NCBI GenBank assembly: GCA_016617855.1 | Contig: JAECUM010006703.1 | Coordinates: 1-64,000 of the forward strand | Direction of reading: 5' to 3' | DNA from: Megalonaias nervosa | Taxonomy: Eukaryota > Mollusca > Bivalvia > Unionida > Unionidae | Length of the DNA stretch: 64,000 bases | Shown: in pieces, positions 49,923-62,535 of the stretch | Numbering within the stretch: the first letter of the stretch is position 1 | Layout: the number at the start of each line of letters is the position of its first letter | The notes under the pieces: generated by a model | What the model was told of the DNA's origin: nothing | Databases searched by the model: none | What the model saw: the letters and a program-made list of their open reading frames with translations, nothing else | Made by a program: the position numbers and the translations under genes

Positions 49923-50059
49923 CATTTATAAATTCATAAATGCAACTATATTTATGAAAATGAATCACTTTTTAAAGTCCATCATTTTTGTTATTTCCAA
50001 CAGATTTATCAATGAGGCCTTACAAGTAATCACATCGGTCCATCCATCCAAGTGTCCAC

Positions 50060-51420
50060 TTTATCAACAATTTCTACAAGTGTACTGGAAATTTTTGGGA
50101 TTTTACTAATAGCTCCAAATTTGGTATGCATTGCCGTGCTAATGAAACCATGAGAGAGTTCATTTTTTAACTTTCTCTGTAATTATTTAAATGGATTATG
50201 ACCCCTGATTGCCTATCGCTCGCACTTTTGTTTCCACAGCTTTACATTTCCAAGTATTGTTGGATTTCAACCAAATCTGGAATGCAACTTTGTACAGAGG
50301 AGACCTTGAATGAATTCAATTTCCAATATTCCCTGACGTCCTTGGTATGAGTTATGCCCCCTGATTGCCTTTACTCCTGACTTTGGTTTCCAAAACAGAA
50401 CTTTAACAGCACTTGTTATATTTCAATCCATTTGGTATGGGATTTTATATCAAGAAGACTCTGAATTAGTTCCAATTCAAGTGTTTAACTGCATCATTTG
50501 CAGCAGTTACCCCCCCCCCCAACCGATTGCTGTGCTTCCGACTTTGCTCTCTGCAGTACAACTTGGACAGGCTGTGTAGAAGTAGAGTCAAATTTGGCGA
50601 TTAGACCTTAAGTTTGATGAAACCTTGAGCAGAGAGACCTTCAATTTTCAGGAGTCTATGACATAATGTAAAAGCAATATTTTCCCTGGCTGCCCATCAC
50701 CCTGACTTTGGTTTCTGCTGGATAACTAGATGGACTTCTTGGGTTTTGACCAAGTTTGGTATGGGCATTTATGTTGATGAGAAGCTTGAATGACTGATTT
50801 TCAGCATTCCATGATACAATTCACAGGATTTGTGTCTTCTAATTGCTCTCCTCACAATTTTGGTTTCTACAGAATTACTTTACCGAAGATTTTCCTGAAT
50901 TACAGCCAAATTTAGCATGTAACTTTATACTGATGAGACCGTAACAAGTTAAATTTTCAGCATTCAACATCATTTACAAGAGTTATGATCCCTCCTCATT
51001 TAGTTACCACAGGATAACATAAGTAAGGAATATTGAATTTCAACCATGTTTATCATGCACCTTTTCACTCATGACACCTTAAATGAGTTGGACTTCCCGC
51101 ATTGCAATTTCAAGGAGTTTTGTCCCCTTATTACCCATTCTCCTAACTGTGGTTTCACAACTGAAGTTCCTCTGTTTAAGGCCATGAAGAGCAAGCTTAA
51201 GTATGCCAAGTCTTTGCTATGTACCAGTTTAACATACTCTGGTGGTTCCAGTTTTTTACTTTGCTTCATATTATCCTCATAATTTAGTGTGGATATTGAC
51301 ACCCTTGATCTGTATGTCCATTGCCCCATTCTCTTTTCTCCTAAACCATATATTAGAAATTCATGAAACTTTGTTATTATATTGCTTATGGGGTAACCAT
51401 GTAATACATGGAGTGTTATC
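50060..51420. repeat. Diverged tandem repeat, period about 155 bp (7-9 copies)
   Basis: Each unit has a gactttggtttccacag-like block, a tttcaaccaaatttggtatg block (about 50114, 50272, 50428, 50588, 50750, 50910 and 51045), a ttgatgagacctt block and a ttatgcccc(c)tgattgcc block. Old array with no conserved reading frame; includes a poly-C run at 50510-50520. Confidence 0.85.
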
Positions 51421-51557
51421 CTTGACTCACACCCCGGTGTAAAAAATAAAAAAATTAATGATCATATTTTCAAATATTTTCTGACCAAACTTTATGTATG
51501 CAGTCCCCATGGGAAGAAGCAGCATATTTGTGTCGGGTCTTGCAATGTAACAGCTGA

Positions 51558-51925
51558 GCACCTCAATCCCAAACTAAATATGTTTAAACAATCACTGACA
51601 GACCGTGTCACAATAGCTTAAGAATGTATTCCACCGTCCAATGGATTTTAAATGCAGAAACCTGGTGTCTTTTATTTAATATCGGTGTGGTTGTGAATGT
51701 ACATGTTGGTAATGATGATATATAATAACCTCAATCCCAAACTAACTACATGTTTAAACAATCACTGACAGACCATGTATCAAGAGATGAATCATTGCAG
51801 AACACTAGTCTGCATCTAGTTAAGAATGTATTCCACTGTCCAACTGATTTCAAACATAGAAACTCAGAATATTTTTTAATTAATCTCTGTGTGGTTGTAA
51901 TTGTGTGTGTTGGTGGTGTAATATA
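51558..51925. repeat. Direct duplication (about 170 bp, two copies)
   Basis: cctcaatcccaaacta...tgtttaaacaatcactgaca gaccgtgt, and later the gaatgtattccaccgtcc and gtgtggttgt blocks, occur at 51558-51720 and again at 51728-51925. The second copy has an extra ~35 bp insertion. Confidence 0.85.
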
Positions 51926-53089
51926 TGACCATACTAAGTCTACTATTTTTTGTTCAAATGCATGCCTCAGAGAAAACATATTTTATTTTCTTTTATTCAA
52001 CTTTAAATTTGTAGTTATTGTGTATAGGTTTTTATGAGTAGATAACCTGCTCTCAATTGTACATTGTCGCCTTTAGGGTCACTATTGTTGACCCCCTTTG
52101 GCACTACAAAACACACTTTTTGAGTCTGGAAGGTTGTCAGGTATGTATATGTGTATATATTTTGGGTTTAATGGCACATCAGCACAATAATGGCTGCTCA
52201 TCAAGAATACAAATCAATGGACAAAATTCTGTATAGAGCAATCTCACAGAATGCATGGACTGGAGAAATACTGATGTCAAAGCCAGATTAATCAACATAG
52301 ATGAAAACCTCCACCTTTTCCGTGGGCATCTGAAAAAGGAAATAATCTATTTTTAACAAATCATTATAATTCAAGCATTTTTACAAACAGAAATTGTAAA
52401 CTTAAAAACAGATGAATTCCTTGTATGTCCTATAACAAAATCTGCTTTGATGTCAAGTTACATATGTTACTGTTTTTGTAAAATCCCTGAGTTGCAGACT
52501 GTAGTTCAGTGCTCCCATTTTACAACACTGTTTACGGCAAACCTAAAATAATTTGTGCCATAATTTTACAAAAATTAAGGTATTTTAATAATGTGTAACT
52601 GCCATGTAATTGGTTCTCAGTAGCCAAATATTAATATCAGTGAAATATATTAAGGAAGAACCAGAAAGCAAAATTTGCCCAACTTAATGGGATCCATTCC
52701 CATACCTGTGTTATAAGAGGGACTGAATTATAACGAGGGATTTTAAAGCAAGGGACCATTTGCCTTGTCACCTTGGCACAATACAGCCTTAACAGTGATA
52801 CTGTGCTGTATAAAAAACTCCAACCCCATGTACAGTACACAATGTATGTTTATTCTGATCTTCCATACTGACAGTCTTGTTGGTTTACATTATAATACAT
52901 GTGCCTTGTTCGGAAGATCAAAATTGGAATTCCTTGAATTCCCCCTTTTTTCTTTACCCTGTTGTTCCAAATTTGCATTTTTCCTCTTATGTTCATTACA
53001 CAATTCACTAGGTATTTATCTTTATGTCTAAAATTATTATTTACCCCCAAAAATTGGTGTAAAATGTGTTTCTTCGATAATACTTACCA

Positions 53090-56000
53090 AATCAAAATAC
53101 ATCAGGTGTACAACCACTAACAGAATAGTCTAGCCCTCCCAAACTTGTATTTTACTCCTAAAGTGCTAGAAGTCTTCTGCTCACTTAGGTGGAAGTAGGA
53201 CAAGAGTTATCTCTCCCAGGATAGAGGCACTGGTGCCAAATTCAATCCATATGTCAGTTACTACTGAAGTGGATGTGCACACTTTATCCCTGTGCTAATC
53301 CACTGAAGTAGAGTAACCACATTAAGAAACTGCTGAATGAACAAAAGGTAACCTGCTGTTCTGCTGCTATAGGTCCCTCCAGGTCAAACTGAGCCTTTTG
53401 GGACAAAAGGTCCTTAAAGAAGAAGCTTGAGAAAGTCATCCCTTCTTGTATCCCATGACTTGTCTAATGTCAACTTAGGATCAGTTATGCCCAAATGTTA
53501 TGCTAGTGGATATTGCCCCAACTTTGTCTATATGCACAGGAATGCATTGTTCCTGGTTTAGTTCCTCTAAAGCACAGAGGATAATTGAATCCAAAATTAG
53601 AGACAGCCTGAGAGAAAATATTGTCCCTTCTTCCTGAATGGTAAGAACAAGTGAGTTCTTCATCTTCTGATCAGCTCAGTTCATTTCAGAGTCCTTATGC
53701 CCTTGGGGAAATGGGGTCATAAAATATAGATATGATTAGATAAAGATTAATTCCATCTGAATGGGCACTTGTTCTTGGCAGTGAAAGTATGGGCCATTAT
53801 TAGTGAACTTGAACCATTGTGGTGGAACTGTTTTTATTTTATATTGACCAACAAGGTGGCTCTCCCTGAGTCTCCTTGGTGTAGTTAGATTGACTAGGAA
53901 GCAAGTTTGTACTATAACTGAGTAAAGAAGCTAATGACATTCATTCAATAGCCTGCTTTACTCAACCATGTCAGAGCTGATGGAAGATTCCATTTGGACA
54001 AAGGGACAAAACCATCAGTTGAGACAATAAAACTTTGCAAAAAGGTCATAAACATCTTTGTTCTTGTTTATATCCTCCCTCCCATGATGTCAGAATATGT
54101 CTAAGACTGTGGGATATTAGCCCTTGAAGAGATAGAAGCTAATTTCTACTCCTTGGACAGCCCAAAAAAGGAAATCAGCACTTACGCCTCAAAGGAGGAA
54201 GTCAGCTAACTGTGGTACAGAGACTTTAAAAGAAATGCATTTTTGCTCACACCAATGGGATAAAAACTCTCCACTTCCCCCCATTTTTGAAAATGGTATG
54301 CCTTCTTACCAGAGCAAACCTATTTCACTCGTTGTGAAAATCATTTTCTTCTGAGGGTTTGCTTTGAAATGAGCTATGCATTCATGTTCAGCACTTTGGA
54401 TATGGACAACCCAGATTCAAAATTGTTTGAGCAGGCAGGAAGAAGGCAGGATTTCACTATGAACCTTGACTGCTGAGTTGAATAGATTACTGATCCATGA
54501 CTTTTTCTCACTTGAGGGGAATAATAAGAAGTAAACAGCATTGTGATCCCCTTGCATTTTGCAAGACTTAGGCAACACGGGAAATGGGAATGGCATATGA
54601 TGCAAGCTGTTCCAGTTCAAGGTAAGGGTGTTGACTGCCCAGGCTTTCTCACTGGTGACACAAAGGTCAGAGCTTTGTTTCCCACTTTGCTGCAAAATAT
54701 TTACTTCAGGTCAACCCAAATGGGTGCAAATTCTACTCACGACTGAGAAGAGCAAAAACCATTCAGTATGAATAAGCTGAATCAGACATGACACTGAGCC
54801 TGATTGCGATGAGGCAGACTTGGATATAATGACACCACCTGAGCAAATCCCCAAATTCCAAACAAAATGCCATGCCATGGCTGAAAGGTGTGCAATATGG
54901 CTTCTATCTCCATGTGATGAATGTTATGATGAGTGCCCCTGAGTGAGCCAGGCCCCATTCACTTCTAAGATTAATGGCTGGAATATCACATGACCTATTA
55001 TGATGGCATATCTGCAGAGATTTTTATTTACAGGAGTTACTCCTGCAGTGGAATGCATGTGATAAGCTAGGTAAGGTCCTCCATTTATTGAGATGGGACT
55101 GCATACAGCTTTAAGCTAGATCACTGGTTTAGAGAGCAAAGATCAACCACTACTGGGATAGCAGGATTATCTGCAGAGGTCTCATAAACAAGTAGCACAA
55201 AATAAAGGAATCCACTGTCATATTGAGGAGACCCAAGGGCTAGAGAAATCCCCAAGCTAAAATTCTATCTTGTGAGTGAATGGTAGACACCAATGAGATG
55301 ATTCCAAGACACTTTTCCGTGAGCAGCTAACTCAGTCCATACCAAAATGATTAAAATGCCTGGTTGGGATTAGTTTGTAATTGTTGTCAAGGAATTCAAA
55401 CCAAAACCACAGTGAAACAAGTAAGTGTGTCTTGGTGCTCTGTTGAATTTCAACCAGGCAGTTTGACTTCACAAACGCTTAGGTGGTTAAGAAGAGCAAA
55501 ACAACTCAGTTCACGATTCCTGTGAAGCCGCAGGGACTGATATTCAGACAGGAAGGAAATACCATCATCCAGCAGATATGTGACCCTTGAGCTCAAGGAA
55601 AACCTTGGGGAAAGAGTATCTGAAGGTTTGCATCTTGAAGGTTTTGTCTGACTTTGAAACCATCCTTCTGAACCAAGTTTTGAACCAATTTCTGTGTCCC
55701 ATTCTTAAAATGATTCCCCAATGAAATGGGTGAGAGAACTTAGATCCTTACCAGACAAAGCTAGGGGCTAAGGAAAGATCTGGAGAAAGATCCTGGTGAG
55801 TTTGCATTGTGAACAATCTCAAATGCTTTTTTTGTAAGGAGAGTGTTGATTCTTCCTGTAAAATATCCACTTTATATTGGTCTTTTGGGATATCTGTAAT
55901 GATGGATACAATTGTATTGGCACAGTTTGACTGAACATGGTCCAGAGGCCCTTTGAAACAACCTGTATCATCCACAGGCCAGTGGGTAGTGTACCACATT

Positions 56001-58190
56001 TCATGGAAAAGTTTAATTCCTCTTAGAGAAGCGAAATCATGCCATTACTGCTGTAGGGATCAAGAGAAAAGACAACGAATGTTCCCCATTTTGCATGACT
56101 TACGGGGCCTTTCTTATTTCTCTCATATTCTTGGCACAAAGGCAAGACTCTAAGTCACTGAGCCATGAGGTTTGCCCTTTTGTAACCCATTCCAACCTAA
56201 AAATGGCTACAAGAATGACTACCCAGTTAGGAGATGTAGAAAGAAATGTATCTCTTTTTAACAGGTGAAATGAATGGATGCAACTATGGTATTAGGTAAG
56301 TGAGTGTTGAACTGGTCTGTTTAGGTTATGTTCCGATTCCTGCAAAAAAAAGACATGGATACCAAGTTGAACAGGGTCCTTTTGCCACTACATTTTGAAA
56401 CAGCTGTTGCCTATCAAGGTGGGACTGCTGATCCATACACACTGAGGAATGTTGACAGTCCCAGACCCACAATGTCTCTGCAACAGCTGGGACTACAGGG
56501 TGAAATGTCAGTAGATGTGCCTTTATCACACCAGGAATAAATTACTGGCAGATGCCATTGCAAAAGAAAAGGACTGTTGATACTTGGTTCTTTAAGTGGC
56601 CTTTCAAAGCAATGAAGTGTGGTCTTTCTCGACTAAGAGATCAAAAGATGCAAGAATTGGCAAGAGGCCTCAGGTAGCTTAGAAGATGCAGGCAGCAGAG
56701 CTCAGCATACAGAAGCTGCAAAATCTTGTCAATCGATGCTTGGAAGGCTGAGTCTGCTCTGAACATTGTTATTGATTGCGCTTGTGAACACAAATCTTTT
56801 CATAATGGAGAACCTCTTGTGTGGGATAGAATGACTGACCTGGCAAAAGTCTTTGTTGGGCAGTGACTACTGGGAATCTGTCCATGCTGGGAACTAGTCA
56901 TCTCCAGACAGTCACTATGTGTATCCCTGATGGTCCAAGGCCGAGTCTGGTAGTGTGAGATGGTTCACACAATTCCAGTGCTGAACATGTTTAATATGCT
57001 TGACATCTACGTCAGTAACAATTATAGAGCTATCATTACCGGAGGTTAGGCGATATAAGTGTCCTAAATGGGTATACCAGTATAATTGATCACTGCACCT
57101 GATTCCAGTTCTGAATACCGATATAATTGGTGTTAAGGTCAGAGCCAGTGCTGGAAATGTAATGATTGGGTGCCAAAGTGCTTTCTGTGTCTTGAAAGCT
57201 TAGAATGGTTATATCTGATAAATGGATCACCTTACCTGGTATGGGGAATGGAGATGTAAGTTGAGACTGTCAGTGTCATCTGTAGTCACATGGCATTTGG
57301 TGCCCAAATCTGGTACTGACTATTTTGGGAAAGATCACCATAGCCAATACTTGAGTACATCTTTGTTGACTGCATATCTACTACTGGTCCAGATGTGTGT
57401 GTCAGTCCTGACCCACTCAAGTATCACAAAAATCTAAACTGGCTGGGGTAGTGAAATGTCAAAAGAGGTAGCTTCAGCTAGATGATGAGTTGCACCCTTC
57501 ATCTTACATTCCTCACTCATTGATTGTAGCAAGTAGTAAAGTGATGGTCACCTAAACCTTATCAGGCCACTGTAAGCATATATTCCATGCATGACTTGAA
57601 CTGCATCCCATACAATACATATACCAATACAGTGGTAGACATGTGGTTCATGTCAGTACTATCAAGTTGAAAACACCCTATTCACTTAATCCTGAACACT
57701 GTGTTGACACCTGTAAACAGAACACATTAAATCTGCAGTGAAGAGGATGCTAATAATAACAATAAAATACATATGGAAATTATGAAACAGGAAAACTGTT
57801 TTACAGAATTCATACACAAGTTCAAGTACTGTAGTTGAATTGATCTGATTACTATGGACCCTATGGCAGACTATTAAAATGGTGCTAACATATTTGTCAT
57901 ATGATCAAGTTATACACAGCAAATGCAAAATATTTGTCTGCGAGAAATAAAACATTTGATGGAGTACCTCCCTGTTGGAAAAAAAACATCCTAAATTGAT
58001 CAAATGGTGAAAAGGCACAAGCAGATGTCTGCTTTGTGAGGTCTCAGAAAGTGCATGCTTCCTAACACAAGTGGATGACAGTTGATGTCAATTCCTATAG
58101 TCAACTGGAGATCACTCTTGTCTAACTTCCACCTATGTGGGCAAACAACTTTTAGCTTTTGTTGATAAAACAAACTGTATCATGATTGGG
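53090..58190 (-). mobile_element. Second DIRS-like retrotransposon, minus strand, degraded
   Basis: GC content is visibly higher than in its surroundings. On the minus strand I read, in order: HMEIEAILHTFQPW near 54880-54930 (RNase H H-N--E-EA block), AKWETKL near 54690, KAWAVNTLTLNWNSL then PFPFPVLPK (about 54560-54650; the DAWTINW-N-YAFPPF-L block at the RT/RNase H end), KSWISNLFNSAVKVH (about 54480), and at the end the YR tail GPIAAEQQV (about 53385-53410). That YR tail matches the fragment at 6045-6090 on nucleotide level. Inverted arms at about 53166-53217 and 58106-58155 (acttccacctaagtg against acttccacctatgtg, with actcttgtc beside it) would give a ~5.1 kb element, a normal DIRS size. 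Many stops. The outer borders, and whether 56300-57480 is its gag half, are uncertain. Confidence 0.6.
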
Positions 58191-58876
58191 TAACATGTTT
58201 GAAGAAGAAAATGCAATTGGTATTTAGTGACAAATTTTAAAGTAGATTATATATGATTTTAATAACCTTTGCAATTTCAAGTTTGGGTGTGATGGATAAC
58301 CATTTTCAAGATAAAATCTAGCCAATTCAAATATCAACAACCACTACCCATCCTAAATGTAAATGCTGTAAACTTGAATAATCAATCATAAAATGTATGT
58401 AAAAATTGAAAATAACGTTCCAAAAAGTTTTCTTTCTGTATTTTTAAGATGTGTAGAACCTGAAGCTTGAGCAATATAGCTTGAAGTCCCTACTTTTTGT
58501 CAGAAGTACATAAAGCACTCCCTCACTATAGGGCCTTTCTTTATAACATGGTTATAAAGTGAGTATGATCAGGGATTCCATTTTATTAATTGGTGGAAAG
58601 ATTATATGTACCATGTATTTTGTTACAGAGCAGTCTCACTAATGTAGGTATTCACTATGGCTCCTACAGACAGCGTTACAATTAGTACCATGCATAAAAA
58701 CCTGGGATGAAAAACTACATACTAACAAGTTTTCAGTTTGAGAGTGATGGTTACATAACCCCTCTTTTGTGACCTACCATATTAAATTAATCCAAAGTAT
58801 TTGGACACATGCAAACAAGATCATGAGTTTGCTGAGGCTGTCCTTGTAATATTTGCAAGCATAAAAATACCCTAAT

Positions 58877-59345
58877 TCTGGTACATGTGACCTTTAAATG
58901 ATTTGGCATGTGTGACCTTTAAATGATTTGGCATAATGATTGGGTATGTGTAACCTTTAAATGATTTGGCATGTGTGACCTTTAAATGATTTTGTATGTG
59001 TGGCCTTGAAATGATTGGGTATGTGTGACCTATAAATGATTCGGTATGTGTGACCTTTAAATAATTTGGCATGTGTGACCTTGAAATGATTGGGTATGTG
59101 TGGCCTTGAAATGATTGGCTATGTGTGACCTTGAAATGATTCGTCATGTGTGACCTTGAAATGATTTGGCATGTGTGACTTCAAAATGATTGGGCATGAG
59201 TGACCTTTAAATGATTTGGCATATGTGATCTTTCAATGATTTGGCATGTGTGACCTTGAAATGATTTGGTATGTGTGGCCTTGAAATGATTGGGTATGTG
59301 TGACCTATAAATGATTTGGCATATGTGACCTTTCAATGACTTGAA
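58877..59345. repeat. 25-bp minisatellite (about 18 units)
   Basis: Unit ggcatgtgtgacctttaaat then gattt, with variants gggtatgtgtg and cttgaaatgatt. Ends about 30 bp from the donor of the minus-strand exon at 59377-59534, so it is in the intron just downstream of it. Confidence 0.95.
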
Positions 59346-59376
59346 TAAAATCAACAAATTCTACCATGATACTTAC

Positions 59377-59534
59377 ACATCATACTACTGAGGAATGAGT
59401 TGTAGGTAGCTGTGCCTGTAACATGACCAACTTTTGCTGGGTTTCGTCGCACTGTTTTACAGTAAAATGCAGTGTTGTCTGCGATGTTACCAGGCCCCCA
59501 TACCTCCACCTCAACAATGTGCCAGTCTGTCAAT
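59377..59534 (-). CDS. Coding exon of an unidentified minus-strand gene
   Basis: On the minus strand, acceptor ctatacccag (ending at 59535) opens and a consensus donor GT|GTAAGTATC (59376-59371) closes a 158 bp open segment. It encodes 52 full codons beginning LTDWHIVEVEVWGPGNIAD and continuing through NTAFYCKTVRRNP and HVTGTATYNSFLSS. The other minus-strand frames are poorer, and the residue content (paired aromatic/acidic pattern, WGPG, single Cys) looks like a folded, probably extracellular or luminal domain. I do not recognise the family. Phases: one base before and one after the full codons. Neighbouring exons should lie above about 59.6 kb (5') and below 58.8 kb (3'); I could not place them with confidence. 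Confidence 0.6.
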
Positions 59535-59655
59535 CTGGGTATAGAAAAATGTTAATTCTAATTTCTGGAATTCCTCAATTGGAATGCACAATATTTTCGT
59601 TCTCTCAGTTACCCTGCTTATGATAAAGAATTTATTTTTCATTGCTAAATTTAGT

Positions 59656-59877
59656 ACCATCTGTACTCGCTTACAAGTCGAGTCCAACTGCTAAAAGGTG
59701 CTCAGACACAGACCTGCCATTGCATAATGCACTGGCCGATGTGGGTCTATGAAGTCTGTTAGGAGTCATCAGTAGAACAAGAAACATTGCCTGTGATTAA
59801 CTTGCACATTATGTGATGGCAGATCAGGGTCTATGTTGTTTGCAGCTACCCTTGACTTATGAGCAAGTATATACAGT
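59656..59877. mobile_element. Palindromic MITE-like element, family M, copy 6
   Basis: Starts accatctgtactcgc, then aagtcgagtccaactg, and ends gacttatgagcaagtatatac. Inner motifs are cagacctgccattgcataat, gatgtgggtctatg and tggcagatcagggtctatg. It lies ~120 bp upstream (in minus-strand sense) of the exon at 59377-59534. Confidence 0.9.
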
Positions 59878-59884
59878 ATAGTTA

Positions 59885-62155
59885 ACTGTAACATTGAACT
59901 TTTGCAAATTAAGTAAAATCATAATTTTAGCATTACACTTTTCACAATCTGCTTATTACCATCCTAAATCTTATCAAATAACTATCTGCTATTAATGTAA
60001 ATAACATTTTCATGAATTCAGGTATTAATACAAGTATTAGGCTTAATTTACGATAGTTTATTGCCTACAAACATTTTATTTGGTTTGCTGTATGGTTGAT
60101 TTTAACAGTACTTTCAACCTTGAACATACTAGCACACCTGCCGGAATATGAGGTGTCTTACAAAAAACAGGTTTCAAAACTTCCAAACCTGTCAACACAT
60201 TCAAGTCTATAAAATATGATTTCCAAAAAAACTTACAAAGAAATGTGAGTTCCTGTAACATTTCCCACCAAGAGTGATAGAGAGAGACAGACCTTTCTTG
60301 ACATAACAATATATGACTATAACCTACAGTCTGTATAAACAGTAAGCAGGCATACTTAATGTTCATGGAAAACTATCACCATGGGGCAGTTTAAACAGTT
60401 AATTTTCATGGAAGTGATGAAAAGGTAAAGGTAGTCAGGGATAAATACCCATCATTGCACAGATCATTTTAACTCACAGAAGTGATTTTGTTTTGAGAGT
60501 CCTTGTGATGCAAGTCCTTTCAGCACAGCTGTGGGTGAGTCCATTAGGCTAATTTGCATAGGTAATGTACACAAAGTGAAACAATCCATTTTGTTCAAGT
60601 TAGGTTGCACGTACATGTATTTCTAGTGAAGTACAGTTGCTGGATTAGAGGAGGCATCTTGGATATCAGTATGCGTATTGATACACAGGATGAGTAAGTG
60701 TTATCATGACTAACTGTACAGCTCTAATGCATATCTGAAGTAAGTGAAATTTATGGAGAAGAAGATAACTTATGGACTGGATAAATAAATATTGCTTTAG
60801 ATTTATATCTTTATTAATAGATAAAATTATTTTGAGATGAAATAAATGCAATATTTTAACAAGAACTATGAATAAGAAATACAATGCATGTACAGAAATA
60901 ATGGGTCTTTTCCTTCTTGAGCCCTATTTAAATTTGCCTTAAAAATGTATCATCTTGCACAAACCTCTTAAGGCAGACCATCTGTATTGAGAGACCAATA
61001 AAATGGAGGGCAAGATGGACATGTGTTTAAATTCACTGCAGTCTACTGTTTTTATGCAGACTCTTGTAAGTACATACAGTCAAACCCACTTATTTTGACC
61101 CTGGTTATCTCGAGATATGCTGAGCGTTTTGGTACAGTCCCGAAAAAAATCTTTATTTGTTATGTTAATTTTTCACCACTTTTCCCTACCCCTGTTAAGT
61201 TGATAACCCCGTTATGTCAGGCATAAGTTTCAGTAGGAAGTAACATCTGGACCCGCTTATTTCAATGAAGTGCAACTTTTAATGTCCACCTCGGAGAAAT
61301 TTTACTTTAATGATCAGCAAAAGAAATCGATTTTTATGCACAATTTTGGTCAGTTACGTTTTGCTGCTAGTCACAAGTCAACACTAACAAAAGAAAATAC
61401 TTAAAAAAGGACAGTCCTTCATATTTTGTAACATTGAAATTCTTAAAAAGTGGGTACGAACACACAGGAGAGCAATGTGCATTGACTTTTCGCTGACTGC
61501 TGAGGTTGACGCTCAAGTGACATCCTGCAGAAGATGACATACCCAGTAACAGGGATTGATAATAGAGTTACATTATCACATTTTACATTTTTGGTATTAT
61601 ATTTGATCATCTTTGATTTTATAAATAAGCATTTCGTGCCAAGAACCAAGACATTTTGCTGTAGCTATAGTACCTCTGTGGTATGTATAGAAGTACAGAA
61701 TTCAAAGCGAGGTGTAATGAACTTCAGACATTTTTTGTGCTTGGGCAAGTTTTGCAATTCTGTAGTGTATAAGCAAAACAATTTTATGCATTTTATGTTA
61801 ATACAAAGACATGTATCAAGTATAATAATTTTCCTAAGTCAGAAAACATGAAGAACAAAAAAAACCTGATCATTCCTTTTATCCATTACAATATATTTGG
61901 TGATATCAGATGTTTATTAACATCTTTTAAAATTCTGATTCTGTCTTCAGCCCATAAAATTTGACTATAGCAATACATTATTGTTGACAAAGACAGAAGT
62001 TAATCTCTTTCACCTACATAGGGGTAATCAGGTTTAGATAAGTTTGCATTTTTTTTTATTTCTTCAGGAGGCTAGGTTATTTTATTGGCTGAGGAATAGT
62101 AAAAATATGATATGTTTACTGCAAAATATACATTGAGTGTAGAATTAAAAGAGAT
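59885..62155. other. Non-coding stretch, no gene recognised
   Basis: AT-rich. Contains a cagtcaaacccacttattttg sequence at 61077 that looks like a pogo-type terminal repeat without a partner. Open frames here carry no family signal. Confidence 0.45.
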
Positions 62156-62163
62156 AATAGAGT

Positions 62164-62320
62164 ACATATTGTACAGTAAACATATCATAACTGTATGATG
62201 TGTTTTTATGTACATATTGTACAGTAAACATATCATAACTGTATGATGTGTTTTTATGTACATATTGTACAGTAAACATATCATAACTGTATGATATGTT
62301 TTTATGTACATATTGTACCT
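62164..62320. repeat. 48-bp tandem repeat (about 3.3 units)
   Basis: tacatattgtacagtaaaca, then tatcataactgtatgatgtg, then tttttatg (48 bp) three times with almost no divergence. Each unit contains the self-complementary tgtaca. Confidence 0.95.
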
Positions 62321-62489
62321 TACTTTCAGAGACAGCATATATACGTACACTCATGAGTAATTTATTAACAACAGTTTTTTTGTATTGTATGCTATGTACA
62401 GCTTGAAATCACAACACTAAGTAAAACTGTATACAAATGTATACAAATAAAGCAATAATTAATCTTAAAACTATGACCTGTTTGAGATA

Positions 62490-62535
62490 CCACTTTTTGC
62501 TGGTACAAGGGATAGTCTCTCAAGGCAGGTTCTAC
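62490..62535. repeat. Transposon-terminus-like fragment related to 28833-28912
   Basis: ctctcaaggcaggttctactg is the reverse-orientation counterpart of cagtagaacttgtcttgaaag at 28833. Fragment only. Confidence 0.45.

Noticed and set aside
61443..61649. Minus-strand frame with an acceptor-like tcttctgcag followed by MSLERQPQQSAK
   Set aside because: Only 26 codons before a stop, no family signal and no donor; too weak to list.
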